Positions 27,072 through 36,533 are shown, counted from the first letter of the stretch. The stretch is DNA of 64,000 nt from CAZQQN01 sp964549595 (GCA_964549595.1 CAZJWK010000002.1:31219-95218), one strand, 5' to 3'. Notes: generated by a model from the letters alone, not told the origin. Program-made: numbers and translations.

Positions 27072-28037
27072 ATGAAAGTCAATTTGAAACCTAAAGCATT
27101 GTTTAAATTTCCTGTTTTTGCCTTTGCTTTTATTTTTATCGCCATTGGTTGCGAGGAAGATGTAACGGTTGATTTACCAAAAGGAGATGAGCATTTGGTC
27201 ATTGAAAGCCATATTGAAAACGGGGCCCCTCCCTATGCCATTCTTACAAGGGATCAGGCTTATTTTACCCAAATAAACCAGGAAACGTTAAATGATTTGT
27301 TCATCCGGAATGTGGATACATTTTGGATAACAGATTATCAAGATACCATGGCCCTGCAAAAAATCAACCCAAGGGATTTGCCTCCAGACCTGGAAAATGA
27401 ATTTCTGGATGCGTTCAGGGTTGGTGAGTCGGAATTTAGGAGAGGCTTGGATTTAGTAATTTATTTGCCCGATTTTTCCAGTGGTAATGTCATTAGAGGA
27501 TCAGAAGGGGGAGAATATAAGCTATATGTAAAAACTCCCAATCATGAAGCTTCTGCCACAACCACCATAACAGAAAGGGCGAAACTGGATTCTGTGTATT
27601 ATAAGCCGGATGGCCCCGAAAACAAATATGCACAGGTTTTTATTAAGGTAGATGATCCAAAGGGTAAACCTTCATTTTATCGCTACCTCACCAAGAGAAA
27701 TTCAGAACCCTTTTACGCCCCTTTATCCGGCTCTGTAGCCACTGATGAGGCCGTTGACGGAACCGTATTCAATTTCCCAATAAACAGGGCCTATCCCAGG
27801 ACAGGAACAACCCCTTCCAATGAAACCTTTGGCCTTTTCAAAAAAGGGGATACGGTAGTGGTGAAATTTTGTGCCCTTGACCGGGAGCACTACAAATTTT
27901 GGAGTACTTTGGAGGAAGACCTTAGAAATCAGGGCAATCCTTTTGGCTCCCCAACAATAATACAAAATAATATTAATGGAGGTTTAGGGATTTTTGGCGG
28001 ATATTCCTGTGATTACGATACGGTGGTAATACGCTAA
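27072..28037 (+). CDS. DUF4249 family lipoprotein
   Basis: A 321-residue lipoprotein with an N-terminal hydrophobic signal and lipobox ending in AIGC. It then has a beta-rich region beginning EEDVTVDLPKGDEHLVIESHIENGAPPYAILTR in the manner of DUF4249 proteins, and a C-terminal part rich in Asn/Gly. The family has no established biochemical function. Members are typically encoded directly after a TonB-dependent receptor in Bacteroidota, as here, so a surface-exposed binding partner of that receptor is a reasonable inference. Confidence 0.8.
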   Translation: MKVNLKPKALFKFPVFAFAFIFIAIGCEEDVTVDLPKGDEHLVIESHIENGAPPYAILTRDQAYFTQINQETLNDLFIRNVDTFWITDYQDTMALQKINPRDLPPDLENEFLDAFRVGESEFRRGLDLVIYLPDFSSGNVIRGSEGGEYKLYVKTPNHEASATTTITERAKLDSVYYKPDGPENKYAQVFIKVDDPKGKPSFYRYLTKRNSEPFYAPLSGSVATDEAVDGTVFNFPINRAYPRTGTTPSNETFGLFKKGDTVVVKFCALDREHYKFWSTLEEDLRNQGNPFGSPTIIQNNINGGLGIFGGYSCDYDTVVIR

Positions 28038-28048
28038 TAAGGCTATTA

Positions 28049-28495
28049 TTAACGTTTTTCTTTGAAAAATTTCTGAATAAAAGCGCGGCAATCTTCTTCT
28101 TCGACACCAGAGGTTATCTGAGTATTAGGATGAAGGATATTTGGCTCATACTTAGTGAAACCCTTCTTATCATCGAGGGCACCAAAAATTAATCCTTCAA
28201 TCTGGGCCCAGGCCAAAGCCCCTGCGCACATAGCACAAGGCTCAATGGTTACGAATATCCGGCAATGGTTCAAATATTTACTGCCTAAATATTCCGTTGC
28301 TGAAGTGAGGGCGATCATTTCTGCATGGGCTGTCACATCCTGTAATTGTTCCGTCATGTTGTACCCTTTGGCTATTACTTTCCTGTTGCTCACTATTACA
28401 GCCCCAATGGGGATTTCTCCTTTTTCATAGGCCATTCGGGCCATTTTCAGGGCTTCTTTCATGTAATGTTCATCGGAAAATACACTAAAAGTCAT
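28049..28495 (-). CDS. tadA: tRNA-specific adenosine-34 deaminase
   Basis: Deaminates adenosine to inosine at the wobble position of tRNA-Arg(ACG). The 149-residue zinc enzyme shows TAHAEMIAL (His57 zinc ligand, Glu59 proton shuttle) and PCAMCAGAL (Cys87 and Cys90 zinc ligands), with GEIPIGAVIV and FGALDDKKG typical of TadA rather than cytidine deaminases. ATG 28495 is used; a TTG one codon upstream only adds one residue. It is convergent with the DUF4249 gene, 11 bases away. Confidence 0.92.
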   Translation of the reverse strand: MTFSVFSDEHYMKEALKMARMAYEKGEIPIGAVIVSNRKVIAKGYNMTEQLQDVTAHAEMIALTSATEYLGSKYLNHCRIFVTIEPCAMCAGALAWAQIEGLIFGALDDKKGFTKYEPNILHPNTQITSGVEEEDCRAFIQKFFKEKR

Positions 28496-28740
28496 CAAGG
28501 GCCGGTTTTGAGTCGAAATATAATGGTGTTGTGGAAAATTCCTTTAAACAATGAAAAAAATCCTTCTCATCAGAGATCAATCTGACCGGCCACTTTGGGG
28601 TAAGGGTGGTCAAAGGATTAGCGGATTTTAAGGCATGATTTTTTCATTGCTGATCCACAGTTCAGTGAACCTTGATATTTTGTAAAATCTGGAACGCTGG
28701 TGAAAATGAAGGTTGTTATCACCCAATAAAAAGCCATTTT

Positions 28741-31152
28741 ATGCTAAACCGGTTGTTTTTACCCTTTTTAGCCTTCCTTTTAGGCATTTTGGGGACCTTA
28801 GACGCTCAAATCCTCAAACCCGTTGAATGGAATTATGAAGTGGAAAAGAAGGGGCCAAAATTGTATGAGCTCCGTTTAATTGCAAATATTGACTCCGGTT
28901 GGCATATTTACGGCCAGGAAATTGACGGGGAAGGGCCTATTCCCACTTCATTTAAATTTCAAAAGGAAGAAAATTTCAAACTCATTGGAAAAGTAAAGCC
29001 CCTCACCAAAGGTAAATTTAAGCATGACAAAATGTACGGGGCTAAATTTACCACATTCAGTGGTAAAACCATTTTTGCTCAAAAGGTAGAAATAAAAGAC
29101 GAAGGGCAAGTTGACCGTATTAGCGGTGAGCTTACTTTCATGACCTGTAAAGAGGACAAATGCTTAAGCCCTACCACCAAGAATTTTACCTTCAATTTAA
29201 ATGAAGCACAGAGAAATGAAGAAAAAGGTGCTAACACCAATAAATCGGGAGGGGGTTGGCAAAGCGTGTCCAAGGATGAAGGGTCTGAGCCTTCCAAAAC
29301 GGAAGATCAAAAAAACCAGATACTGGATCCGGTGAATTGGAACTATAAATTGGAACATGTTCAAGACAATGTCTTTGAATTAAGTTTGAAAGCAAATATT
29401 GATAAAGGTTGGCGTATCTATGGCAGGGATTTAGATGAGGGTGGCCCTGAAGCCACGAGTTTTGATTTTAAAGAAGATGATCAGGATTTAACCATTAAGG
29501 GCAAAACGGAACCTGTTACCGAGCCTGTTACTAAATATGACTCGGTTTTTCAGATGGAACTTACCTATTTTGAGGAGTCAGCCCATTTTGCTCAAAAGAT
29601 TAAATTATTGGATAAAGTCAAAAGTTTTGACGCCAAAGTCAGATTCATGGCTTGTGACGATTCCCGCTGCTTACCGCCAAAGAACAAAACCGTGGAAATA
29701 ACCTTGAGCGAAGACCAAATCGCTGAGGTTAAGCAACTTGAATCTGCCGATAAGGGTAGTGATCAAAAAACGATGTGGGGCATATTCATAGCCGGCTTTG
29801 CTGGTGGCTTATTGGCTTTTTTGACGCCTTGTGTTTTTCCGATGGTTCCACTCACTGTAAGCTTTTTTACGAAGAGCAGCGGGAATAAAAGCAAAGGCGT
29901 TTTGAATGCCATAGTTTATGGCTTGTCCATTATCCTTATATATGTGTTATTGGGTTTCTTGGTCACCAAATTATTTGGCTCCAGTGCTTTGAATCAATTA
30001 GCCAGTAATATTTGGTTCAACCTGGCTTTCTTTTTTATATTCATTCTTTTTGCCATTTCATTTTTCGGGGCATTTGAAATCACATTGCCCAGCTCGTGGG
30101 TAAACCGATCGGACCGGGTTGCCGATAGAGGAGGGTTTGTAGGCATATTTTTCATGGCTTTCACCTTAGGCTTGGTCTCATTTTCCTGCACAGGCCCTAT
30201 CATTGGTACTTTGTTGGTACAAGCTGCTGTTGTTGGGAGTAATACAGGACCCCTTATTGGGATGTTTGGCTTTTCTCTTGCGTTAGCCCTTCCTTTTACC
30301 ATTTTTGCTGCTTTTCCGGGATGGCTTAACTCAATGCCCAAATCCGGGGGTTGGCTAAACACCGTTAAGGTGGTTTTAGGCTTTCTGGAATTGGGGTTAG
30401 CACTGAAGTTTCTCTCTAATGTCGACATGGCTTATAGTTGGGGTATATTACCACGTGAGGTTTTCCTGGGTGTTTGGATTCTCATAGGACTTGGGTTGAT
30501 AGCCTATTTAGTTGGACTGATAAAATTCCCGCATGATAGTCCGGGTAAAAAATTAACGTTTCCCAGACTCGGCTTATCACTTGTTGTATTACTTTTCGTA
30601 GGGTATTTGGCCAGAGGTATGGGTGGTCAGCCATTGCAACTATTAAGCGGTTTCCCACCTCCCACATTTTATTCAGTTTGGGAAAGTAAAAATTGTCCCC
30701 AGGATTTTAACTGCTTTCACGATTATGATAAAGGTTTGGCGTATGCAAAAAAAGTTAACAAGCCCATAATGCTGGATTTTACGGGCTGGTCGTGTGTGAA
30801 TTGCCGGAAGATGGAGGAGAATGTATGGGTTGATCCGGAAATTAAAAAACTTATTGGCGATAGGTATGTGCTGGTTTCCCTTTATGTGGATGAAAAAGAA
30901 AAACTACCGGAAAGTGAGCGGTACGTTTCAGATTTTAGTGGAAAGAAAATAAATACGGTGGGTAAGAAATGGAGCGATTTTCAGGCCAGTAGATTTAAGG
31001 CCAATTCCCAACCCTACTACGTTTTACTGAATACTGAAGAACAAAAGTTAATTGAGCCGAAAGGCTATACGCCTAATCCCGAGGAATACGAAAAATTCCT
31101 GAAAAAAGGCTTAAAAGAATTCAAAGAACAAAATAAGCAGGCCTTTCGGTAG
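28741..31152 (+). CDS. dsbD: DsbD-type thiol:disulfide interchange protein with tandem N-terminal domains
   Basis: An 803-residue inner-membrane electron conduit that moves reducing power from cytoplasmic thioredoxin to periplasmic thiol proteins. Signal peptide 1-22. Two consecutive copies of the DsbD-alpha-like immunoglobulin domain follow (about 23-165 and 195-330); each begins with V-W-N-Y and carries its own Cys pair (TCKEDKC and ACDDSRC). The DsbD-beta membrane domain spans about 345-620, with redox Cys in TPCVFPMVPL and SFSCTGPIIG. The C-terminal thioredoxin-like domain has TGWSCVNCRKM (Cys685 and Cys688). Most relatives have one alpha domain; here it is duplicated. ATG 28741 gives a proper signal peptide. 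gmhA follows after 13 bases. Confidence 0.9.
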   Translation: MLNRLFLPFLAFLLGILGTLDAQILKPVEWNYEVEKKGPKLYELRLIANIDSGWHIYGQEIDGEGPIPTSFKFQKEENFKLIGKVKPLTKGKFKHDKMYGAKFTTFSGKTIFAQKVEIKDEGQVDRISGELTFMTCKEDKCLSPTTKNFTFNLNEAQRNEEKGANTNKSGGGWQSVSKDEGSEPSKTEDQKNQILDPVNWNYKLEHVQDNVFELSLKANIDKGWRIYGRDLDEGGPEATSFDFKEDDQDLTIKGKTEPVTEPVTKYDSVFQMELTYFEESAHFAQKIKLLDKVKSFDAKVRFMACDDSRCLPPKNKTVEITLSEDQIAEVKQLESADKGSDQKTMWGIFIAGFAGGLLAFLTPCVFPMVPLTVSFFTKSSGNKSKGVLNAIVYGLSIILIYVLLGFLVTKLFGSSALNQLASNIWFNLAFFFIFILFAISFFGAFEITLPSSWVNRSDRVADRGGFVGIFFMAFTLGLVSFSCTGPIIGTLLVQAAVVGSNTGPLIGMFGFSLALALPFTIFAAFPGWLNSMPKSGGWLNTVKVVLGFLELGLALKFLSNVDMAYSWGILPREVFLGVWILIGLGLIAYLVGLIKFPHDSPGKKLTFPRLGLSLVVLLFVGYLARGMGGQPLQLLSGFPPPTFYSVWESKNCPQDFNCFHDYDKGLAYAKKVNKPIMLDFTGWSCVNCRKMEENVWVDPEIKKLIGDRYVLVSLYVDEKEKLPESERYVSDFSGKKINTVGKKWSDFQASRFKANSQPYYVLLNTEEQKLIEPKGYTPNPEEYEKFLKKGLKEFKEQNKQAFR

Positions 31153-31165
31153 AAAACTGTAATTT

Positions 31166-31750
31166 ATGGAAATAGCCCGTAAACACCTTGAAGAGGCCCA
31201 GGATTTGCTTAATTGGTTCCTGGCCGAGGAAAGTAACATTCAAACCATTGAGGAAGGCGGCAAACTTTTGGCTCAAGCTTTAAAAAGCGGGAATAAAGTA
31301 CTATCCTGTGGAAACGGGGGATCGATGAGTGATTCCATGCATTTTGCTGAGGAATTAGTGGGTAAATTCCGGGATGAACGAAAAGCATTACCGGCAATTG
31401 CACTGGGTGCTGATCCCTCCTATACCAGTTGTATTTCCAATGATTTTGGTTATGAATACGCCTTTTCCAGGGGAGTAGAAGCTTTTGGCCAGGAAGGGGA
31501 TGTGTTAATGGGCATTTCCACAAGTGGTAATTCGGGTAATGTACTTAAAGCCGTAGATGCAGCCAGAGAAAAGGGCATGCATGTCATTGGATTAACCGGA
31601 AAGGATGGAGGTAAAATGGCCGGAAAAAGTGATGTGGAAATCCGTGTTCCTCATTTTGGTTATGCAGACCGCATTCAGGAAATCCACATCAAGGTCATTC
31701 ACGTTTTTATAGATTTTGTGGAAAAGGAACTTGGGCTTTCCCAATCTTAG
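31166..31750 (+). CDS. gmhA: Phosphoheptose isomerase (sedoheptulose-7-phosphate isomerase)
   Basis: Converts sedoheptulose-7-phosphate to D-glycero-D-manno-heptose-7-phosphate, the first step towards ADP-heptose for the LPS core. The 194-residue SIS-domain protein shows [37 protein letters not shown], and [15 protein letters not shown]. The C-terminal Glu/His metal site falls in [15 protein letters not shown]. It is encoded directly after dsbD, which gives no functional link. The gene agrees with a Gram-negative envelope containing heptose-based LPS. Confidence 0.93.
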   Translation: MEIARKHLEEAQDLLNWFLAEESNIQTIEEGGKLLAQALKSGNKVLSCGNGGSMSDSMHFAEELVGKFRDERKALPAIALGADPSYTSCISNDFGYEYAFSRGVEAFGQEGDVLMGISTSGNSGNVLKAVDAAREKGMHVIGLTGKDGGKMAGKSDVEIRVPHFGYADRIQEIHIKVIHVFIDFVEKELGLSQS

Positions 31751-31786
31751 TAATCTGAATAAAGGCCTTTTTAGTCGAACACTGGC

Positions 31787-32398
31787 CTAATCAAAGTTTT
31801 TTTCACCTGCTTTTATAGCCACTCCCAGCTTGTTTTCCTCCGGCGGAACCGGGCAAGCATAATTTTTATTATAAGCGCAGTAGGGGTTGTAAGCTTTGTT
31901 AAAATCTACTAAAGTGGTATCTCCTCCCCCTAAAGAATCAATGTCCAGGTAGCGTCCGCCACCATAGGTACTGTGGCCATTGGTATGATCATAAAAAGGA
32001 ATAAAGAGTTGATTGGCAGAGCCTTTATCGTTATCCAGGTTTTTGTAAGCATTGAGGGATAGGTTTTTGTCCTTCAATTTAAATTGCAGGCTGGCATATT
32101 GGGTATAGGTTTTTTCTTCACCGTTGGTATATGCCATTGATATGGTATCCTGTTGGTCTGGCTTTTTAATGGTCGCTGATACACGATACTGCTTCTTAAC
32201 CGGAAAGTAATCCAGGCTACGAAAACTCTTCTGTTGCTTTTCTGTTAGCGGCGAATTGTCCGAATATTTAAAGTGCTTATCTTTTTCAAAGCGTTGCCGC
32301 TTTATCTTGCTTTCGTAGTCTATTTTGTTTTTTGAGCATCCGATAAAGGTTAGAGGAATGGCTAAAAAAATCCACAGAATAATCTTTTTGTCGGGCAT
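31787..32398 (-). CDS. DUF1684 family lipoprotein
   Basis: A 203-residue lipoprotein (lipobox FIGC, Cys21) of the DUF1684 family. The conserved core is visible as FIPFYDHTNGHSTYGGGRYLDI, then VDFNKAYNPYCAYN, then YACPVPPEENKLGVAIKAGEK. The family is widespread in Bacteroidota and Actinobacteria and has no known activity; conserved Tyr, Cys and His suggest a binding or catalytic pocket. It is the last gene of a minus-strand set behind the DUF6029-like and Omp28-like genes, four bases after the latter. Confidence 0.85.
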   Translation of the reverse strand: MPDKKIILWIFLAIPLTFIGCSKNKIDYESKIKRQRFEKDKHFKYSDNSPLTEKQQKSFRSLDYFPVKKQYRVSATIKKPDQQDTISMAYTNGEEKTYTQYASLQFKLKDKNLSLNAYKNLDNDKGSANQLFIPFYDHTNGHSTYGGGRYLDIDSLGGGDTTLVDFNKAYNPYCAYNKNYACPVPPEENKLGVAIKAGEKNFD

Positions 32399-32402
32399 TG
32401 TT

Positions 32403-33296
32403 TTAAATGGGTATTTTTTGGGTTTGCAAAACCGTTAATTTAGGCTGGCTCTTGTGCACAAAGGCTACCAAATTCAAATTGTTCAAGTCCCATTTTTCCT
32501 CAATAGAAAAGCGGAATTCTTTGTAAATGACTTGCCTTTTCTCGGGATTATCAAAAATTTTGGTGCCTTTGTAAGGGGTAACAATTTTTCGCAAAAGATG
32601 ATTAAGCACGTAATCAGATTTTTTTCCTTGCGGGGTTGCTTGTTTATCCACAATACTATCTTGAGTCACAGCCAGGGTCAGGTTTAATGGATGATCAACA
32701 TTTTCATTGAGAAAAACTTTAACACCTGCCGTAACCTGATTCTTTTCCTTCTCCAGTTTTTTAATGAGGTAAATGTTGGCCTTGGTTTGCTGGTTTAATC
32801 GGGCAGGGGCTTTGCCTTTCCATTTTTGATAATCCAAAATGGGACCATCCTCACCGGAAAATTGATACCGATCAATCATACCGGCAGGCTGGGCCGGTTT
32901 ATCGAACATTTCATAAAGGGACTGCCCTTTTTTAATTCGATAGTTTTCCTTGCTGCCGGGGTAGGGCCTCGAAAAATTCAGATTGCAGTGAATACCCAAA
33001 GCAACGACCCGGTCTCCGTATTCTTTTTGAAGGGCTTTAATTTTTTCGGTGGCTTTAGGACAATTGTTACAACGAACACCGGTAAAATCTTCAATCAAAA
33101 TATTTTTGGTTTGCCGGTTCGTATCTGAATCCGCATAATAGGAAGTGTCTTTTAGATTTCCGGTTAAAGGAGGTTCCAGCTGAATATTCGGCCCCTCTTC
33201 CTCACAAGAGGCTAATCCCAATATCAGTACCAGTGATACCAAGCCATGTGGCAATTGGAGCTTATCTAAAATCTTTTTTATGCGATCCCTTTTCAT
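32403..33296 (-). CDS. Omp28-like outer-membrane lipoprotein with thioredoxin-type CxxC
   Basis: A 297-residue lipoprotein (lipobox GLASC, Cys31) similar to the Omp28-related family. A thioredoxin-like motif ILIEDFTGVRCNNC with Cys76 and Cys79 follows the linker. The rest is a beta-rich domain ending TVLQTQKIPI. Family members are surface lipoproteins of T9SS bacteria, sometimes with C-terminal sorting domains; none is obvious here. A longer frame reaches into the preceding gene, but ATG 33296 provides the proper signal peptide. It lies in one operon with the DUF6029-like gene upstream and the DUF1684 gene downstream. Confidence 0.78.
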   Translation of the reverse strand: MKRDRIKKILDKLQLPHGLVSLVLILGLASCEEEGPNIQLEPPLTGNLKDTSYYADSDTNRQTKNILIEDFTGVRCNNCPKATEKIKALQKEYGDRVVALGIHCNLNFSRPYPGSKENYRIKKGQSLYEMFDKPAQPAGMIDRYQFSGEDGPILDYQKWKGKAPARLNQQTKANIYLIKKLEKEKNQVTAGVKVFLNENVDHPLNLTLAVTQDSIVDKQATPQGKKSDYVLNHLLRKIVTPYKGTKIFDNPEKRQVIYKEFRFSIEEKWDLNNLNLVAFVHKSQPKLTVLQTQKIPI

Positions 33297-33316
33297 AAGC
33301 AAGCCATTATTTTTTA

Positions 33317-34987
33317 TTAGAAATTGGTGGTTACACCGATTTGAGCCCCACTGAAAGCTGGCTCTACCCGGCAGACACCGCCGGTACAAACAATACCTTG
33401 CACCCTTTTCACGTAACCCACACTAAAGCGGGTTTGGTTTTTGGTATAAGTGCCCAGAATGCTGTAATAATGAACCCAGGATTGATCGGATAGCAAATTG
33501 CCGTTTCTCCTTGGTTCCGTATTGACCATATCGGTTACTGAAAGGGTATAATGGGGCGCCACACTAAATTCCAATAGCCCAAACAGGAAATCCCCTTTAT
33601 CTTGCTCGGTGGATAAATATTGAAATTCGGCCCTTAGGGATTTTTTTCTGGTAAATTTATAGGTCACCTCAGTATAAGGCGTAACAGTCCGTACCATATT
33701 GGCACTTGGTTTACCCTGGTAAACAGCCCGGTCATAGTTAACATTTTGAATACCGATGATTGTTTTTAAATTACGACTCCACCGCCTTTGGTAATTAAAA
33801 TTGATTTCCTTGTAAATCTTTTTACCTGGGTTATAAATATCCCCTTCATTGGTTATGCGTTGGAAACCCACAACAGGTGCGGAAATAAGCCTTTTATCCT
33901 CACCATCTTTAATGTAAGAAAGGTTTAAATTAAAAGTGTTGTTCAGGTCAGGTGAATATTTAACATCACCTTGGTAGGCTTCTTCTCCGAAAGAAAGGGT
34001 TTGTGGCGAATATCGACCTGTTAACCTTCGATTGTGTTGCTTAGCTATGGGGGGCATAAAGTTGATTCTTCCTCTGAATTGCTCCGCATAAGGTGTTGTT
34101 TTCAGCAAGTAGGTGCGGTTTTTCCGGTATTGGAAAGAGATACCCAGACCGGGAAGGGTGTAGTCAATCGAGCTATAGAGGGCATAGCCATCCCGGTTAA
34201 TGAATTTATCCCCGGCTTTATTCCGAATGGCTTCCTGGGATTTATCAGCATATTCCAGGTACCAGCTAAGGTTTTTGTAGTTTAATTGGTTATAAATACT
34301 ATAAGCGTAAACATTGTACTTGGGAATAAAACGGTCGTCAAAATTCTGGTAATTCCGGATTTCATTGGCTATATTGTTCATGGTCTGATCATCCAATGTC
34401 CTGTTTACGAAAGCAGCCCCCGGAAAGAGAGATAAGGTGTCGGAAATAAAAATATCCTTTTCCACATTCACCCCTTTTAATATGGGATTGTAGGCACTAA
34501 AACGCTGCTTCTGTTTGCCCGTAAAGCCCGTTACTCTGAATTGATCTGAAAAATCGTATTTTAGCCTCACCCCTTGCACAGCGTTGTCAATGCCAAGAAG
34601 CCGGTCCTCATAAGCCCTGAAAATCATACCGCTTCCAAATTGCTCGTAAAAATGACCACCGGTTATCGTAAGGTTGTTGATCTCTTTGCTCAGTGAATAA
34701 TAGCCTAAGCCTTGTTTGCTGTAGGCTTCCTGGGGATCAAAGAGCGGGGAATTATGAAATGCATCAAAACGGGCTGAAACCTTGAAACCCTTGAGCCGGT
34801 AGTTCAGGTAAAACCATCCTTTAGCCGAAGAAAGCTCCTCTTTGTAGTGGGTGGTATTGGTACCGATCTTCGGATCGGAATCGTAAAAATTTCCCTTAAG
34901 CTGTAAATCCCCTGAAAGCCGTCCCTGGGAAAAAAGCCAGACCGGTATCAGTAGATAAAAGCCAAAAAGTAAAAGAATAACCCGCAT
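33317..34987 (-). CDS. Predicted outer-membrane beta-barrel protein (DUF6029-like)
   Basis: A 556-residue exported protein. After a signal peptide (MRVILLLFGFYLLIPVWLFSQG) the sequence alternates polar and aromatic residues with many Tyr/Phe and short turns. It opens with GRLSGDLQLKGNFYDSD and ends with strand-like GVTTNF, all as in outer-membrane beta-barrels. It resembles the DUF6029 group, which is often encoded before an Omp28-like lipoprotein in Bacteroidota; this family call is from memory. Function unknown. It is the first gene of the three-gene minus-strand operon. Confidence 0.65.
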   Translation of the reverse strand: MRVILLLFGFYLLIPVWLFSQGRLSGDLQLKGNFYDSDPKIGTNTTHYKEELSSAKGWFYLNYRLKGFKVSARFDAFHNSPLFDPQEAYSKQGLGYYSLSKEINNLTITGGHFYEQFGSGMIFRAYEDRLLGIDNAVQGVRLKYDFSDQFRVTGFTGKQKQRFSAYNPILKGVNVEKDIFISDTLSLFPGAAFVNRTLDDQTMNNIANEIRNYQNFDDRFIPKYNVYAYSIYNQLNYKNLSWYLEYADKSQEAIRNKAGDKFINRDGYALYSSIDYTLPGLGISFQYRKNRTYLLKTTPYAEQFRGRINFMPPIAKQHNRRLTGRYSPQTLSFGEEAYQGDVKYSPDLNNTFNLNLSYIKDGEDKRLISAPVVGFQRITNEGDIYNPGKKIYKEINFNYQRRWSRNLKTIIGIQNVNYDRAVYQGKPSANMVRTVTPYTEVTYKFTRKKSLRAEFQYLSTEQDKGDFLFGLLEFSVAPHYTLSVTDMVNTEPRRNGNLLSDQSWVHYYSILGTYTKNQTRFSVGYVKRVQGIVCTGGVCRVEPAFSGAQIGVTTNF

Positions 34988-35066
34988 AAAAGATATTGTT
35001 AAAAGTCTTTAAACAAGCTAAGTTAGCGGAGTAATCACATTTAGAAAAATTTTTAAAAGGAAATTT

Positions 35067-35771
35067 TTAGAGAATGCCCTCGTCAGCAAAACTATAGTAA
35101 CCGTTATCGGCAAATATGAGGTGGTCTAACACCTTAATGTCCAAAGTTTCCCCTGCTTCTTTGAGTTTTTGGGTTAAGTTTTTATCCTCAGCGCTGGGTT
35201 TTTTGTTGCCGGATGGATGGTTATGACATAGGATGATGGATGAGGCCAGATTTTCCAAAGCCGTTTTAAAGATGATTTTGGGATCCACTACGGTTCCTGA
35301 AACCCCACCTTTACTAATGTTATGTTGGCCTATCACTTTGTTGGCCCGGTCGAGCAAAATCAGGTAAAATTGTTCATGGGATAAATCGGCGAAATAAGGG
35401 TAGATATGTTCGTAAACTTTATCGCTGCTGTCGACTTTGGGCTTTTCGGCGGGGTCTGCCTTTTTCCGTCTTCTTCCAAGCTCCAGGGCAGCTGCCACTG
35501 TAATGGCCTTGGCATCTCCAACGCCGGGATTCTCAGTAAGTTGGTTGATGGAAAATTTGCCTAATTGGTTTAGGTTGTTACCGGCACTTTTGAGCATATT
35601 TTTGGCTACATCCACTGCTGATTGTTTCTTAGTGCCGGACCCTAATAAAATCGCTATTAACTCCGCATTGGTAAGTGCCTGATAACCCTTGAGCATCATT
35701 TTTTCCCGTGGGCGATCTTCTTCGGACCAGCCCTTGATACCCAAGTAATTGTTATCAGCGGGGTCACTCAC
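35067..35771 (-). CDS. radC: RadC family JAB/MPN domain protein
   Basis: A 234-residue RadC protein. The N-terminal helix-hairpin-helix-like UPF0758 part (GIKGWSEEDRPREKMM, then ALTNAELIAILLGSG, then NPGVGDAKA) precedes a JAMM metalloprotease-like domain with HNHPSGN and a downstream Asp (His183, His185, Asp196). Despite its name, a direct DNA repair role is not established. No ATG precedes the conserved N-terminus; a GTG at 35771 is the probable start. It lies 11 bases after rpsT in the same direction. Confidence 0.93.
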   Translation of the reverse strand: MSDPADNNYLGIKGWSEEDRPREKMMLKGYQALTNAELIAILLGSGTKKQSAVDVAKNMLKSAGNNLNQLGKFSINQLTENPGVGDAKAITVAAALELGRRRKKADPAEKPKVDSSDKVYEHIYPYFADLSHEQFYLILLDRANKVIGQHNISKGGVSGTVVDPKIIFKTALENLASSIILCHNHPSGNKKPSAEDKNLTQKLKEAGETLDIKVLDHLIFADNGYYSFADEGIL

Positions 35772-35782
35772 CGGGATTTATT

Positions 35783-36037
35783 TTAAGAGAGGTTGTTAAC
35801 GTGTCTCCTGAGCTTGGATTTCAGGTTATTGGCTTTGTTCTTGTGAATCATGTTTCTCCGGGCTAAACGATCCAACCGCGAAGCAACGGTGTTATACCAT
35901 TTTTCAGCCTCTTTTTTGTCCGTCATCAAGCGAAGCTTTTTAACGGAATTACGGGCTGTTTTTTTATAATAATGATTATTGGCTTTACGCTTTACGTTCT
36001 GTCTTAACCGCTTTTCTGCTGATGGATAATTTGGCAT
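35783..36037 (-). CDS. rpsT: 30S ribosomal protein S20
   Basis: An 84-residue, very basic protein with the S20 pattern: MPNYPSAEKRLRQNVKRKANN, then an ARNSVKKLRLM-type helix, then RLARRNMIHKNKANNLKSKL. It binds 16S rRNA early in assembly of the small subunit. An AAGGAG-like Shine-Dalgarno sequence lies 12 bases before the ATG, which is uncommon in Bacteroidota. A candidate -7 box (TAATTTTG on the minus strand, 36069-36076) lies about 30 bases upstream. radC follows closely. Confidence 0.94.
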   Translation of the reverse strand: MPNYPSAEKRLRQNVKRKANNHYYKKTARNSVKKLRLMTDKKEAEKWYNTVASRLDRLARRNMIHKNKANNLKSKLRRHVNNLS

Positions 36038-36533
36038 ATCACTCTTCTCCTTTTCATGTTTAAAGGTGCAAAATTAGGGTTTTCTCATTAAATTAAGAAA
36101 TGGGTTGAAGAGTGGATGGTTGGGGGATTGTTTGTCGTGGGTTCCTTATGTAGGGTGGCTTGCAATAAAGGTCGCTTGAGGTTGACTGTTGAAAGATTGA
36201 CCAAAGTGATTAGCCGGTTTTTACCATTCATTTGCTAACCATTTTTTATGGTACGTTTTTGTCTTTTTCAATCAGAAGATCAAAAATATGGATTTTTGCC
36301 GGGGTTCGCTTGTTCAGGAATAACTACTGATTAATTAGGCCTTATGGATGAAAAATTGCAAGGGTCAAGCCATTAATAGGATAGAAAATAATAAGTTTTT
36401 GGCTTAGATCAGTGGCCATGAAAATCATTGCGCATTGTCAAAGGCTTTTTACCATGGCTTTGACCGACATGCCTGGAAACCAGGAACCATTAAGAGGGAA
36501 TAACCGGGATCTGCCTTGAAGGGATTTTAAAGC
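36038..36533. other. Gene-free stretch of about 500 bases
   Basis: No open frame on either strand looks like a protein. Apart from the rpsT upstream signals at the left edge, only a short inverted pair GTCAAAG / CTTTGAC (36437-36443 and 36458-36464) was noticed. Confidence 0.5.

Noticed and set aside
24710..28037. SusC/SusD polysaccharide utilisation locus
   Set aside because: The second gene is a DUF4249-type lipoprotein, not SusD. There are no glycoside hydrolases, and the receptor lacks the longer SusC-type form.
32403..33389. Longer Omp28-like gene overlapping the barrel gene
   Set aside because: The 31 upstream codons overlap the preceding gene and place a hydrophilic segment before the signal peptide; ATG 33296 is the natural start.
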